From assembly GCF_000300815.1 (NCBI RefSeq), contig NZ_AMRX01000007.1, positions 434,001-498,000 on the forward strand: 64,000 bases of DNA, read 5' to 3'. Source of the DNA: Gayadomonas joobiniege G7 (GTDB lineage: Bacteria > Pseudomonadota > Gammaproteobacteria > Enterobacterales > Alteromonadaceae). Positions 27,386 through 37,889 of the stretch are shown piece by piece (position 1 is the stretch's first letter; the number at the start of each line of letters is the position of its first letter). Both the position numbers and the translations under genes were made by a program. The notes under the pieces were generated by a model that worked only from the letters and a program-made list of their open reading frames with translations, had not been told where the DNA came from and ran no database searches.

Positions 27386-28045
27386 TTATTTAGCTTGTGT
27401 GCTTAGTGTAACCTGTTGGCGCTTATTTAATTTAAACAGATTATCTGTTTTTATTTTCATCTCAGCTTGCGACGAAGCAACTATGTTTTTGTGTTTTACA
27501 TTAATGAGTCTGGCATTCACTTCTATGCCCTGATTGGTGGGCACATAAGTACCTGATAGAATATATTCAATAGGAAACGAAAATTGCAATTCGTGAGTAT
27601 CTCGGCTAAATGCAAAATCGCCTTCTTCGGTCACTCGAATTATCCCTGTTGTTTTATAATCAACCACTTCTAAACCCAAACTTTGCATATGATGTAAAAA
27701 GCTTTCGGCTATATGTAGTCCTAACAAACTGGTTGTTTCTAGCGTTGAATCTAAAGGCACAAAACTAGTCACAGCAATCGGGGTTTGCGCACTTATATAT
27801 TTTGCATTTTCGGCCATCTGCCGAGCCATTTTAGCGACATAATCCGATACCCCAGCCATTTGCATTTGTGCATCTTGCGTTTGTTTTTGTTGCAGACTAA
27901 TGCGTTCACCTGAGCTGGCTTGCCAGTTTTGTTGCTGATTCGGGCCCCTTTTTGTGTATTCACTATTTTGACCAACAACTGACTCTGTATTGCTGCAGGA
28001 GGCTGATAAACAGGCTGCGAATATAGATATATAAAATGGTTTCAT
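27386..28045 (-). CDS. second FlgO-like lipoprotein downstream of flgP
   Basis: A 219-residue lipoprotein. The ATG at 28045 (MKPFYIS) has AAGGGG upstream; an in-frame extension would overlap flgP. The lipobox LSASC gives lipidated Cys17. The C-terminal domain shares with FlgO the pattern VVDYK-x-TG (about 127), Y-x-LSGT (about 162) and G-x-x-VN-x-RLI. A Gln-rich stretch with coiled-coil character (about 35-75) is unique to it. It lies directly after flgP, so an outer-membrane role at the flagellar base is inferred. It is probably a FlgO paralogue. Confidence 0.75.
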   Translation of the reverse strand: MKPFYISIFAACLSASCSNTESVVGQNSEYTKRGPNQQQNWQASSGERISLQQKQTQDAQMQMAGVSDYVAKMARQMAENAKYISAQTPIAVTSFVPLDSTLETTSLLGLHIAESFLHHMQSLGLEVVDYKTTGIIRVTEEGDFAFSRDTHELQFSFPIEYILSGTYVPTNQGIEVNARLINVKHKNIVASSQAEMKIKTDNLFKLNKRQQVTLSTQAK

Positions 28046-28061
28046 TCGTTTACCCCTTGGC

Positions 28062-28550
28062 TCAATAATAATCAGCACTGATTAATTTTTGATTTGGTTG
28101 TAAAAACGCGCGAATACGGTAGATGTCGCGCAAATTAAGTTCCATTTCGGTTACATATACACCATCAAGCTGATAGGTTTTAACTACCCTAGCGCCTTGA
28201 ATCACACCTTGCAAACTTGCCCTGAGGTTTTCATTTTGCAAAGTTAAATCGGCAATATTTTGCTCGGCGGATATTTTTAATCCATGGATTTTTTCACTTA
28301 GCGTCCGATACGCATCTAACTTAGACGCTTTAATGGCTTTTATCGTGCGCGCCGCTGACGAGTCTGCAACTTGCTCTGCGACTGGGGCATACCCGACTGC
28401 AGAGATAATCATATCTCGGTCGGGTAATTCAGTTTGCCATTGGTGATGTTTTTGTACTTGCACCGGCTCTACTGATAAATGCTGACACCCCACAAGGCTT
28501 ATACCTGCCAACCCATAACAAAAATGTATTAAATAACTAGGGTATTTCAT
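28062..28550 (-). CDS. flgP: flagellar outer-membrane lipoprotein FlgP (LPP20 family)
   Basis: Outer-membrane lipoprotein associated with the basal-body disk of polar sheathed flagella in Vibrio and Campylobacter relatives. The protein is 162 residues. Lipidated Cys22 lies in the lipobox LVGC. The LPP20 domain includes AARTIKAIKASKLDAYRTL and the VTEMELNL segment. AGGAG precedes the start. It overlaps flgO by four bases. Confidence 0.9.
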   Translation of the reverse strand: MKYPSYLIHFCYGLAGISLVGCQHLSVEPVQVQKHHQWQTELPDRDMIISAVGYAPVAEQVADSSAARTIKAIKASKLDAYRTLSEKIHGLKISAEQNIADLTLQNENLRASLQGVIQGARVVKTYQLDGVYVTEMELNLRDIYRIRAFLQPNQKLISADYY

Positions 28551-29194
28551 GGCATCTCCTGGATTCTAATCGGCTCTGGGCCTTGCTGAATACCAGCCGC
28601 GCCCGAATACACTTGTCGTTGTGAAACAAAAACGTTACGTGGAATAAATCCACTGGCTGTACCGGCAATTAATTTATTCTCTAACCGGATCAAACGCACA
28701 TTTACGATGACTCCTTGTTCATGTTCTGTGAGTGTCCCTGACAATAAATAATCTGCATCTGTGCTGTGCTGTAATTGACCAAGATCACGACTCCATATGG
28801 ACTCAGACTGGCCTTTAAAAATTACCTTTCCAGTCAGCTTATAATCAACCAGATTAAACCCTCTATGTTGCATCTCGTAAATAAAACTATTTTCTAACTG
28901 AGCGTTTAAACCTGAAAGCGCCCTTCCCACTGCGTCTTCGGCACTAAGTGTTTGTGCATCAACGAATGGCACCACCATTAAACGGCCGTTAAAGCTTGTT
29001 TCTTGTAGCGACAACAGTAGCTCATCAGCCAAACGATAGGTATAAGCCTTTATTGAGTCAGCACTAAACTGTGCCTGTCGTGGGGGTGGTGACGCCTGAT
29101 CCACTAAGGTTTGATAGCTGTGTGTTTGGGTATAACTACAAGCAGCCAACAAACTAAATAAGCCTAACTGAATTATAATAAGCTGTTTACGCAT
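28547..29194 (-). CDS. flgO: flagellar outer-membrane lipoprotein FlgO
   Basis: Outer-membrane lipoprotein that in Vibrio is needed for flagellar stability and works with FlgP and FlgT. The protein is 215 residues. Lipidated Cys19 lies in the lipobox LLAAC. The FlgO domain spans about 45-180 with NLVDYKLTG (115) and LSGT (151). It starts the flgO-flgP-paralogue unit and is divergent from flgT. A sigma-54 promoter match lies about 60 bp upstream. Confidence 0.9.
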   Translation of the reverse strand: MRKQLIIIQLGLFSLLAACSYTQTHSYQTLVDQASPPPRQAQFSADSIKAYTYRLADELLLSLQETSFNGRLMVVPFVDAQTLSAEDAVGRALSGLNAQLENSFIYEMQHRGFNLVDYKLTGKVIFKGQSESIWSRDLGQLQHSTDADYLLSGTLTEHEQGVIVNVRLIRLENKLIAGTASGFIPRNVFVSQRQVYSGAAGIQQGPEPIRIQEMP

Positions 29195-29253
29195 AATGTG
29201 TTCCGTCGGTTAAATGACACCCGGCCGTCAAAATGAATGATGATTAGCAGGTA

Positions 29254-29269
29254 TGCAAAAGCAGTTCCA
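29254..29269 (-). promoter_or_regulatory. sigma-54 promoter for flgO-flgP
   Basis: On the minus strand TGGAAC, five bases, TTGCA: one mismatch to TGGCAC-N5-TTGCA. It lies in the flgO/flgT divergent gap facing flgO. Confidence 0.72.
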
Positions 29270-29351
29270 ATTTATGCAACTCGCTCAGAAAGATTGAAAA
29301 ATAATGGCTTTCGGCAGCTGGATCGGCATTCAATCAAACAAAATGTCAAAG

Positions 29352-29367
29352 TGGCATAGTTTTGGCT
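29352..29367 (+). promoter_or_regulatory. probable sigma-54 promoter for flgT
   Basis: TGGCAT, five bases, TGGCT facing flgT, with GG and GC correctly spaced and three departures from consensus. It would give a 5' leader of about 65 bases. Confidence 0.5.
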
Positions 29368-29443
29368 TCAATCTTAAACGGATTATTTAATTAAATTATC
29401 TGTCAAATAACCGACTTTTGTTAACCAAGATAGTGACCTTCGC

Positions 29444-30631
29444 ATGCGTATACTTTTATTTTTAAGTTTAATCTTTAACAGCCAATTTGTTTGTGCCACC
29501 TGGTACCAGTCATCTGGCTCAGGTTGGATTAATCAAGGCAACGTCCAAGCCGCGCGCAAGCAGGCCATTGAAGAAGCGCTGCAAACCGCTGTGCTACAGT
29601 CAGGCGCTACGATTAGCAGCTCTCAACAAGTCAGCAACGGCCAACTCACGCACGATGAATTTCATGTGCGCAGCACTGCAATTGTTAATCAAGTACAAAT
29701 TTTAGCTGAAAGCACACAAGGCAATCGCTATTCAGTGCAACTTAAAGCGGAGATTTTTTCTGATCAGCGCCAATGTATCAGTTCTGATTATCGTAAAACG
29801 CTCTCTTTTTTACCTTTTACGATTAATCATCCTAGGCACGCTCAAGTCGGTGCTTTATATCAGTTAGGTGAAAGTCTCGCTGAGTCGTTTACTGATCATG
29901 CGCAACAGTCGAGCCAACATTTTATTGTTCAACCAAGCTTACCAATAACCGTAAATTTAACCAGCCAAACAAGCCGCAGTGAACAGCATAGAGCCCAATT
30001 ACAGAGCTTAGGCGAGCAAAGTCAAAGTCAATTTTTAGTTTGGGGACAAATAAAAGACATCTCTTTGGGTGAGCGCCCAAATCAATTTAGCAGCTGGTTT
30101 AGTGGCGCTGCCCCCACTCGTTACCTAGTTTTGCAATTGAACTTATATGATGCGATCCAGGGACAACATGTTAAACGGCTTAATTATCAGGACCAGGCGC
30201 AATGGACGTTTCCACTTGAACAGCGAATAGATCCCTATAGCCGACAGTTTTGGGTATCCGAATATGGTCAGATGTTGAATCAAAAGATCCAGCGAGCAAT
30301 TGCAGAAATTGATAATTATATGGCCTGCGCGGCCAGTTATGGTCAAGTGATCCGACAACAAAATAATGAAATCACCATGGACATGGGACAACAAAATGGC
30401 GTTCGCCTTGGTGATGTTTTTGTATTATATCACCAGCAAACTTTTGCTGACAGACAGGGGCGGTCATATCAGCAGCTCATTCGCAGTGATTTAAAACTCA
30501 CAGTGACTCAAACCTCAGCTTATACATCAACCTTAACAGGTGAGCAAAAATCACTTTTATTAAATATTCAAGCCGGCGACCTCCTGCTGCCAGCCATGCA
30601 AGATACTAATGTTTTTTCAAATAATAAATAG
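29444..30631 (+). CDS. flgT: flagellar H-ring protein FlgT
   Basis: Periplasmic protein that in Vibrio forms the H ring around the basal body and supports stator attachment. The protein is 395 residues with a signal peptide ending near FVCA at about residue 18. The N-terminal domain contains GWINQGNVQAARKQAIEEAL, the middle resembles FlgT-M, and the C-terminal domain has MGQQNGVRLGDVFVLYH, a typical FlgT-C beta motif. It is divergent from flgO. Its 3' end overlaps the lptG 3' end by 26 bp. Confidence 0.9.
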   Translation: MRILLFLSLIFNSQFVCATWYQSSGSGWINQGNVQAARKQAIEEALQTAVLQSGATISSSQQVSNGQLTHDEFHVRSTAIVNQVQILAESTQGNRYSVQLKAEIFSDQRQCISSDYRKTLSFLPFTINHPRHAQVGALYQLGESLAESFTDHAQQSSQHFIVQPSLPITVNLTSQTSRSEQHRAQLQSLGEQSQSQFLVWGQIKDISLGERPNQFSSWFSGAAPTRYLVLQLNLYDAIQGQHVKRLNYQDQAQWTFPLEQRIDPYSRQFWVSEYGQMLNQKIQRAIAEIDNYMACAASYGQVIRQQNNEITMDMGQQNGVRLGDVFVLYHQQTFADRQGRSYQQLIRSDLKLTVTQTSAYTSTLTGEQKSLLLNIQAGDLLLPAMQDTNVFSNNK

Positions 30632-31670
30632 CAATGGTAGTAAAAACTAAACTCGGGGCTAAAGCGCCTATGATTGGAGAAATATCAAAGACGAGTACAA
30701 CAGGGCCAAAAATTCGGTTGGTGATAAAAAAGCCAAAACCTGTAATAACTCCCAACAAAATGCGTGCCCCCATTGAAGTGCTACGCAATGGTCCAAAAAT
30801 AAATGACAAGGCAACTAACATCATCACGGCCACAGTAACTGGCTGAAATAGTTTGCGCCAATAGGCTAATTGATAACGGCTATCGTCTTGCTCATTATTA
30901 TTTAAATAATCTAAATAATCAGCTAAGTCGGCCAGTGACCAAGCCTCTGGGGTGGCATTTACAACAGTTAATTTGTCTGGACTTATAGGGGTTTGCCAAC
31001 TACGTTCGGCCAATTCGGTCAGCTTTATTTGTGAATTATCAAGCTCAGTTAAACGCACATTTTGCATCTGCCATTGATCATTTTGATATTTGGCCAGCTC
31101 AGCATAAATCACTTTAGATAAATGCAGTTGTGGCGAAAATTCGTATACAGTGACCCCTTGCAACTCGTTGCTATCATTTGCATCGGCCACATGAACAAAA
31201 CTAGTACCATCTTTAAGCCACATAGCTTGCGGTTTTAACGATGTTTGCTGACCGTATAAAGCATTATCTCTGACTGTTTCAGCTTTTATTTCTAATTGTG
31301 GCGCGATCCATTGGCCAATCACAACCACAATAGCGACCATTAACATGGTGGTTTTCATCGCTGATTTAACGATTTGCAACTTAGACATACCCGCAGCTTG
31401 CATAACAATCAGCTCGCTGTTTGAAGCCAATGCCCCAAGGCCCAAAAGGCCGCCTAACAGAGCGCCCATTGGAAAATAAATTTCAATATCGCGGGCGACC
31501 GAAAAAACCACAAAGAGGGCCGCTTCTGACATCCCATAGTCATTTCGTCCTACGTATCTCAGCTGCTCCACAAACCGAATCAAACCGCTTAGCGCGGTTA
31601 ACGTAAAGACAGAAAAAAATGTTGCGCTCGCAATCGAACGACCAATGTATAAATCCAGCAGCTTTATCAT
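30606..31670 (-). CDS. lptG: LPS export permease LptG
   Basis: Inner-membrane half of the LptB2FG transporter that extracts lipopolysaccharide and passes it to LptC. The protein is 354 residues, with about six membrane helices arranged three plus three around a periplasmic beta-jellyroll domain. The N-terminus LDLYIGRSIASATFFSVF is typical. Its start overlaps the lptF stop by four bases, so translation is probably coupled. Confidence 0.95.
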   Translation of the reverse strand: MIKLLDLYIGRSIASATFFSVFTLTALSGLIRFVEQLRYVGRNDYGMSEAALFVVFSVARDIEIYFPMGALLGGLLGLGALASNSELIVMQAAGMSKLQIVKSAMKTTMLMVAIVVVIGQWIAPQLEIKAETVRDNALYGQQTSLKPQAMWLKDGTSFVHVADANDSNELQGVTVYEFSPQLHLSKVIYAELAKYQNDQWQMQNVRLTELDNSQIKLTELAERSWQTPISPDKLTVVNATPEAWSLADLADYLDYLNNNEQDDSRYQLAYWRKLFQPVTVAVMMLVALSFIFGPLRSTSMGARILLGVITGFGFFITNRIFGPVVLVFDISPIIGALAPSLVFTTIAIYYLKKH

Positions 31671-32782
31671 GCTCTAGCAGGTCTTCTTTTTAAACTGTTT
31701 AATAAGCGACGGCCCATAGTACGCTCTGTGGTAAACAAATAAGCCGCATAAATAAAAGCACCGGCATGTATCCACCAAACCCCGATACGAGGTGGGATTT
31801 TACCGTCTTCCATTGCCGATTTTCCGGCCATTAGTAGTAAAAAATAACAAAGATATATTGCGAAAGCCGGCACCAACTTAGCATATTTTCCTTGCCTTGG
31901 CCGGACTCTTGCCAAGGGGACCGCGATCATAGCGACAATGATGACACTAATCGGCAGCGAAATACGCCATTGTAACTCGGCAATGCGTTCAATTTCCTGT
32001 GAGCCCCATAATTCTGTTGTGGGTACCGCCATGATCCGCAATCTTTGTTCTTCTAGAGTACGTTCTTTGATGATCATGCTATAGCCTTCAAAGTCGGTAA
32101 TTTGATAGTTCTGCGCCGCAGTTGAACCTTGATATACAGTACCATTATGCAAAAATAATTTTTCACTGCCATCTGCCATAGTGGCTACCGAACCCTGGTT
32201 GGCATATACCAAATCAAAGCGGTTAGCATTGGCCTCAGATGGACTGACTTGCGCCACAAACACCCGATCCAGCAAATCTTTTTCAGGGTCATTATCGTGC
32301 ACAAAGATCACTGCTTTTTTATTGCTGGATTCTTTAAACTGACCAGGGATTAAGCTGGAGATCCCTACATTAGCCCGGATCTCTTCCCGTAAATTTTCCC
32401 GCTCCTGATACGCCGCAGGGGTCCAATATAATGCAAAAAACCCGGTAATTAACGCAATAATAACGGCTAAGGTTAAGGTTACTCGAGTAACATACCACTC
32501 GCTGATACCACAGGCTTTTAATACCGTCATTTCGCTGTCGGCATACATTTCACCATGCGCTAAAAAAATACCAATAAAAAGGCTTAAAGGGAGTATTAAA
32601 CCAGCTAACGAAGGCAAACTCAGCGACAACATGCTTAAAACCAAATCTGTTGGCACAGCACCATCCATCGCATCATCTAACACCCGCATCAGGGTTTGCG
32701 AAGAGAAAATTGCCAGTAAGACACTAAACACAGCAAACTGGGCTTTAAAAGTTTCGGCGAAAATATAGCGGAAAATGATCAA
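31667..32782 (-). CDS. lptF: LPS export permease LptF
   Basis: Partner of LptG in LPS extraction. From a TTG at 32782 the protein is 371 residues and begins IIFRYIFAETFKAQ, the normal family start; an earlier TTG at 32824 would add 14 residues. There is no ATG in the relevant region, so a non-ATG start seems certain. Six membrane helices flank a periplasmic domain. It is divergent from pepA, the common gammaproteobacterial arrangement. Confidence 0.93.
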   Translation of the reverse strand: MIIFRYIFAETFKAQFAVFSVLLAIFSSQTLMRVLDDAMDGAVPTDLVLSMLSLSLPSLAGLILPLSLFIGIFLAHGEMYADSEMTVLKACGISEWYVTRVTLTLAVIIALITGFFALYWTPAAYQERENLREEIRANVGISSLIPGQFKESSNKKAVIFVHDNDPEKDLLDRVFVAQVSPSEANANRFDLVYANQGSVATMADGSEKLFLHNGTVYQGSTAAQNYQITDFEGYSMIIKERTLEEQRLRIMAVPTTELWGSQEIERIAELQWRISLPISVIIVAMIAVPLARVRPRQGKYAKLVPAFAIYLCYFLLLMAGKSAMEDGKIPPRIGVWWIHAGAFIYAAYLFTTERTMGRRLLNSLKRRPARA

Positions 32783-33009
32783 GGCAATACCCGTATTTAT
32801 TGTATTTTGCTGCAATTTTTTCAAAATTTGAGTAAACTCGGTGTTTTAATAACAAAACTCTCAAAACAGCGACTCATAATTTGCAGCTTTAGTTCGCTTT
32901 ATTATGGCTAATTTTTAAATTGTAACCGAAAATTACAATTAATCAGAGTATTAAGTGACGCTAAATGATTAATCACAGCGAGACGCTTAAATTAAAAACA
33001 GGAGTGAGC

Positions 33010-34515
33010 ATGGAATTTAGTGTAAAAAGTGGCATTGCCGAAAAACAACGCAGCGCCTGTATCGTCATTGGTGTATTTGAACCTCGCCGATTATCTGCTG
33101 TTGGCGAGCAATTAGATAAAATCAGTGAAGGTTATCTGAGCAACTTGCTGCGCCGCGGCGATTTAGAAGGTAAATCCGGTCAGGTTTTATTACTTCATCA
33201 TGTGCCAAATATATTAAGCGAACGTGTTTTATTAGTCGGCTGTGGCAAAGAGAGAGAGTTAGACGAACGCCAATATAAACAAATTATCACTCGCACCATT
33301 AATACGTTAAACGAAACAGGCTCAATGGAAGCTGTTTGTTTTTTACCTGAATTACATGTTAAAGGTCGTGATACCTACTGGAAAGTTAGGATGGCGGTTG
33401 AGAGTACTCATGACAGCCTGTATCAATTTAATCAATTAAAAAGTAAAAAAGGTGAAACCCGTCGTCCACTAAGAAAGCTGGTATTTAACGTGCCGACCAG
33501 ACGAGAGTTAGGCATAGGGGAAAAAGCCATCGAACACGGCTTAGCAATTGCCAATGGCAAAAAAGTATGTCGCGATGTCGCCAATATGCCACCTAATATT
33601 TGCAACCCGGCCTATTTAGCAGAACAAGCAAGTGAATTAGCCAAGCAATATGACAGCATAAATACCAAATTAATTGGCGAAGCCGAGATGGAAAAGCTCG
33701 GAATGGGTTCTTATTTAGCTGTGGGTCGCGGTTCCGAAAACGAATCTATCATGTCATTAATTGAATATAAAGGCAGTCACGATGAGCAAGCGCCGATTGT
33801 TTTAGTTGGCAAAGGATTAACATTTGATACGGGCGGCATTTCATTAAAACCAGGTGCTGCAATGGATGAAATGAAATACGACATGGGCGGCGCTGCGTCT
33901 GTATTAGGCACTATGCATGCATTGGCTGAACTAAACTTACCTATTAACGTAGTGGGTGTGTTAGCTGGCTGCGAAAATATGCCAGATGGACGCGCTTATC
34001 GGCCGGGTGATGTGTTAACCACTATGTCGGGGCAAACAGTTGAAGTATTAAATACTGATGCCGAAGGGCGTTTAGTTTTATGTGACGCATTAACTTATGT
34101 AGAACGATATAATCCAGAAGCTGTGATTGATGTCGCCACTTTAACTGGCGCTTGTGTAATTGCCTTAGGCCATCATGCAACTGGCTTGATGAGTACACAT
34201 AACCCACTTGCTCATGACCTATTGAATGCTTCTGAGCATTCAGGCGATCGCGCATGGCGGTTACCCGTATGGGACGACTATCAAGAGCAGTTAGAAAGTC
34301 CGTTTGCTGATATGGCCAATATCGGTGGCCGTCCAGCTGGTAGTATTACGGCAGCCTGTTTTTTATCACGCTTTACCCGAAAATATAACTGGGCGCATTT
34401 AGATATTGCTGGAACGGCTTGGCAGTCGGGCAAAAATAAAGGTTCGACAGGTCGGCCTGTTCCTTTATTAACCCAATATTTAATAGAACGTGCTGAAACA
34501 CAAAATAACAACTAA
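33010..34515 (+). CDS. pepA: leucyl aminopeptidase PepA
   Basis: Dinuclear metal M17 aminopeptidase; in E. coli it is also a DNA-binding protein acting at carAB and in cer recombination. The start at 33010 (MEFSVKSG) matches E. coli and has AGGAG upstream, giving 501 residues. The metal-binding signature NTDAEGRL lies near residue 350, and [15 protein letters not shown] near 270 carries the catalytic Lys. holC overlaps its stop by one base. Confidence 0.97.
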   Translation: MEFSVKSGIAEKQRSACIVIGVFEPRRLSAVGEQLDKISEGYLSNLLRRGDLEGKSGQVLLLHHVPNILSERVLLVGCGKERELDERQYKQIITRTINTLNETGSMEAVCFLPELHVKGRDTYWKVRMAVESTHDSLYQFNQLKSKKGETRRPLRKLVFNVPTRRELGIGEKAIEHGLAIANGKKVCRDVANMPPNICNPAYLAEQASELAKQYDSINTKLIGEAEMEKLGMGSYLAVGRGSENESIMSLIEYKGSHDEQAPIVLVGKGLTFDTGGISLKPGAAMDEMKYDMGGAASVLGTMHALAELNLPINVVGVLAGCENMPDGRAYRPGDVLTTMSGQTVEVLNTDAEGRLVLCDALTYVERYNPEAVIDVATLTGACVIALGHHATGLMSTHNPLAHDLLNASEHSGDRAWRLPVWDDYQEQLESPFADMANIGGRPAGSITAACFLSRFTRKYNWAHLDIAGTAWQSGKNKGSTGRPVPLLTQYLIERAETQNNN

Positions 34516-34976
34516 TGGCAGCTCAAGTTACTTTTTATTTATTGCCAGAAGAGGGCTCGCCAGGCGGGCCCTCTTCTGCTCAGCTATATGCTTGCCAGTT
34601 AGCATCAGAGTATTACCGAAAACGGCAAAGCCTATTCATTTATTGTGCTGGGCAAACACAAGCTGAGCAAATAGACGAATTGTTATGGCAATTTGATCCA
34701 GCTCGGTTTGTCCCACATCAATTACAAGGCGAAAAAAGTCGCAAGCGACCGCCGGTTGAAGTGGGTTATCAGGCCTCTCAACAAGGCTTCCACATACTAA
34801 TAAACCTGACTGATGAGGTTCCTGAATTCGCAGGCCAATTCCGTCAGATATTTGACTTTGTGCCTGCCGATAATAGCGGCAAAGAAAAAGCACGTAGCAG
34901 ATATAAAAATTATCGTGCGGCAGGGTATGAGTTAACCACTCAACCTGCCCAGTTTGCACCTACAGAAACAGAGTAA
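34515..34976 (+). CDS. holC: DNA polymerase III subunit chi
   Basis: Chi subunit of the clamp loader, which links it to SSB. The protein is 153 residues. The N-terminus [13 protein letters not shown] and the [20 protein letters not shown] segment fit HolC. Its start overlaps the pepA stop, and valS follows after 11 bp, so pepA-holC-valS forms one operon as in enterobacteria. Confidence 0.92.
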   Translation: MAAQVTFYLLPEEGSPGGPSSAQLYACQLASEYYRKRQSLFIYCAGQTQAEQIDELLWQFDPARFVPHQLQGEKSRKRPPVEVGYQASQQGFHILINLTDEVPEFAGQFRQIFDFVPADNSGKEKARSRYKNYRAAGYELTTQPAQFAPTETE

Positions 34977-34987
34977 ACACAGACGTT

Positions 34988-37837
34988 ATGGACACTAAAT
35001 TTAATCCATCAAATATAGAACAAGCTTTATATCAAGCTTGGGAAGAAAAAGGTTATTTCAAACCTGCTGGGCAAGGTGATGCGTATTGCATCATGATCCC
35101 ACCACCAAATGTCACAGGCAGTCTACATATGGGCCATGCTTTCCAACAGACCATCATGGATGCCTTGACTCGTTACAAACGTATGGATGGCCATAACGCT
35201 TTATGGCAAATGGGTACAGACCACGCTGGTATCGCCACTCAGATGGTGGTTGAGCGAAAGTTAGCTGCTGAAGGCCAGCCAGACCGGCATCAATTAGGTC
35301 GTGAAAAATTTATCGATAAAGTTTGGCAATGGAAAGAAGAATCTGGCGGTACTATTACTCGGCAAATGCGCCGCTTAGGCAACTCGCTTGATTGGACTCG
35401 CGAACGTTTTACGATGGATGATGGTTTATCCAATGCGGTTAAAGAAGTTTTTGTACGCTTATATCAAGACGATCTTATCTACCGCGGTAAACGTTTAGTC
35501 AACTGGGATCCTAAACTGCAAACAGCCATTTCAGATTTAGAAGTTGAAAACAAAGAAAAACAAGGCTCAATCTGGCATCTTAGATATCCGCTTGCTGATG
35601 GGGCGGTGACTAAAGACGGCAAAAACTACTTGGTTGTTGCGACCACTAGACCAGAAACCATGTTGGGTGATACGGCCGTAGCCGTCAACCCTGCCGATGA
35701 GAGATATCAAGCTTTAGTCGGTAAAGAAATTATTTTACCACTTGTTAATCGTCGTATTCCAATTATCGCAGACGATTATGTTGATCAAGAATTTGGTACC
35801 GGCTGCGTAAAAATCACACCAGCACACGATTTTAACGATTATGATGTAGGTAAACGAAACAACCTGCCAATGGTCAATGTATTAAGCCCAACCGCAGAAG
35901 TTGTGGCTCAGGGTGAAGTATATTATGCCGACGGCACAGCAAACAATGAGTTTAGTGCAGACATACCAGCCGATTTACAAGGCTTAGATCGTTTTGCAGC
36001 GAGAAAAGCCATTGTTGAGCAATTTGAAGCGGCTGAATTATTAGAAAAAATTGAACCTCATACCAATAAAACGCCGTACGGCGATCGCTCCGGTGTCGTC
36101 ATTGAGCCTTATTTAACTGATCAATGGTATGTGCGTGTTGAGCAAATGGCTAAAACAGCCACCGAAGCAGTTGAAAACGGTGATATTCAGTTTGTGCCTA
36201 AACAGTATGAGAATATGTATTTTAGCTGGATGCGAGACATTCAAGACTGGTGTATCAGCCGCCAACTTTGGTGGGGACACAGGATCCCAGCTTGGTACGA
36301 TGAACAAGGTCAGGTTTATGTGGGTCGGGACGAAGCAGAAGTTCGCAAGCAATATCAGCTTGATGATACGGTTGCACTAAAACAAGATGATGACGTTTTA
36401 GATACTTGGTTCTCGTCAGCACTTTGGACCTTTTCGACCCTTGGCTGGCCAGATAATACTGAAGATTTAAAAACTTTCCATCCGACCGATGTGTTAGTTA
36501 CAGGTTTTGATATTATCTTCTTCTGGGTTGCGCGCATGATCATGATGACGATGCACTTTATCAAAGATGAAAATGGCAAACCTCAAGTACCTTTTAAAAC
36601 CGTTTACGTCACAGGCCTGATTAGAGATGATGAAGGCAATAAAATGTCTAAATCAAAAGGTAATGTGATCGACCCATTAGATATGATTGATGGTATCAGC
36701 CTAGACGATTTAATTGAAAAGCGTACCGGTAATATGATGCAGCCTAAGTTGGCCGCTAAAATTGAAAAACGCACCCGTAAAGAGTTTGCTGACGGTATCG
36801 AGGCGCATGGAACTGACGCCTTGCGTTTCACCTTAGCCGCACTCGCTTCAACCGGCCGTGATATCAACTGGGACATGAAGCGTTTAGAAGGGTACCGTAA
36901 TTTCTGTAATAAACTATGGAACGCAAGCCGTTATGTATTAATGAATACTGAGGGCCAAGATTGTGGTCAAGACGGCGGCGAACTTGATTATTCGCTGGCG
37001 GATAAGTGGATTTTAGGTCGTCTGCAACAAACAGTGCAAAGTGTACGTGGTCATTTTGATCAGTATCGCTTTGATCTACTTGCGCAGAATCTGTATGAAT
37101 TTACTTGGAACCAGTTCTGCGACTGGTACTTAGAACTCACGAAACCGGTATTAAATAGTGGTAGCGAAGCTCAGCAAAGAGCGACGCGAAAAACTCTAGT
37201 AACGGTTTTAGAAACGTTATTGCGTTTAATGCATCCTGTAATGCCGTTTATCAGTGAAGAAATTTGGCTAAAAGTCGCCCCACTCGCTGGCGTTAACGCA
37301 AGCACCATCATGTTACAACCTTTCCCTAGTTTCCAAGCTGATAAAATAGACGAAAGCGCAATTGCGGATGTTGAGTGGTTAAAAACCTTTATTTTAGGGG
37401 TGCGTAATATTCGTGGTGAAATGAATATCTCGCCCAATAAACCACTTTCTGTGCTGGTTAAAAATGTATCCACAAGCGATCAAAACATCTTAGATCAAAA
37501 CGACAGCTTTTTACGTTCGCTCGCTAAACTGGATGACATTAAGGTGTTAGCGGACGATCAAAAAGGCCCTGCTTCCGCCACTGCGTATGTTGGCGATATG
37601 GCTATTTTAATTCCAATGGCTGGTTTAATTGACAAAGACGCTGAATTAGCACGGCTGAAAAAAGCGATTGATAAAAATGAAAAAGATCTGCAGCGTGTTG
37701 CAGGCAAATTAAAAAATGAAAAATTTGTCAATAATGCACCGGCCGCTGTGCTGCAAAAAGAAAAAGACAAGCAGGCTGAGTTTGAGCAAGCTTTAAACAA
37801 ACTTAAACAGCAATATGACGAGATCTCAGCGCTGTAA
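34988..37837 (+). CDS. valS: valyl-tRNA synthetase
   Basis: Class Ia synthetase charging tRNA-Val, with post-transfer editing. The protein is 949 residues, normal length. The HIGH-type motif [15 protein letters not shown] is at about 37-51 and the KMSKS motif at about 552. The CP1 editing domain includes [15 protein letters not shown]. The C-terminal coiled coil (about 880-949) is rich in Lys and Glu. It is followed by a clear terminator hairpin. Confidence 0.98.
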   Translation: MDTKFNPSNIEQALYQAWEEKGYFKPAGQGDAYCIMIPPPNVTGSLHMGHAFQQTIMDALTRYKRMDGHNALWQMGTDHAGIATQMVVERKLAAEGQPDRHQLGREKFIDKVWQWKEESGGTITRQMRRLGNSLDWTRERFTMDDGLSNAVKEVFVRLYQDDLIYRGKRLVNWDPKLQTAISDLEVENKEKQGSIWHLRYPLADGAVTKDGKNYLVVATTRPETMLGDTAVAVNPADERYQALVGKEIILPLVNRRIPIIADDYVDQEFGTGCVKITPAHDFNDYDVGKRNNLPMVNVLSPTAEVVAQGEVYYADGTANNEFSADIPADLQGLDRFAARKAIVEQFEAAELLEKIEPHTNKTPYGDRSGVVIEPYLTDQWYVRVEQMAKTATEAVENGDIQFVPKQYENMYFSWMRDIQDWCISRQLWWGHRIPAWYDEQGQVYVGRDEAEVRKQYQLDDTVALKQDDDVLDTWFSSALWTFSTLGWPDNTEDLKTFHPTDVLVTGFDIIFFWVARMIMMTMHFIKDENGKPQVPFKTVYVTGLIRDDEGNKMSKSKGNVIDPLDMIDGISLDDLIEKRTGNMMQPKLAAKIEKRTRKEFADGIEAHGTDALRFTLAALASTGRDINWDMKRLEGYRNFCNKLWNASRYVLMNTEGQDCGQDGGELDYSLADKWILGRLQQTVQSVRGHFDQYRFDLLAQNLYEFTWNQFCDWYLELTKPVLNSGSEAQQRATRKTLVTVLETLLRLMHPVMPFISEEIWLKVAPLAGVNASTIMLQPFPSFQADKIDESAIADVEWLKTFILGVRNIRGEMNISPNKPLSVLVKNVSTSDQNILDQNDSFLRSLAKLDDIKVLADDQKGPASATAYVGDMAILIPMAGLIDKDAELARLKKAIDKNEKDLQRVAGKLKNEKFVNNAPAAVLQKEKDKQAEFEQALNKLKQQYDEISAL

Positions 37838-37858
37838 TTATATTAACTCGACAAATAA

Positions 37859-37888
37859 CAGGTCACTTCATTGAGGTGACCTGCTTTT
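37859..37888 (+). terminator. valS terminator abutting the radD start
   Basis: CAGGTCAC (37859-37866) pairs with GTGACCTG (37876-37883), followed by CTTTT. It ends one base before the radD ATG at 37890. Its 3' arm contains AGGTGA, the only plausible radD ribosome-binding site. Confidence 0.7.
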
Positions 37889-37889
37889 A

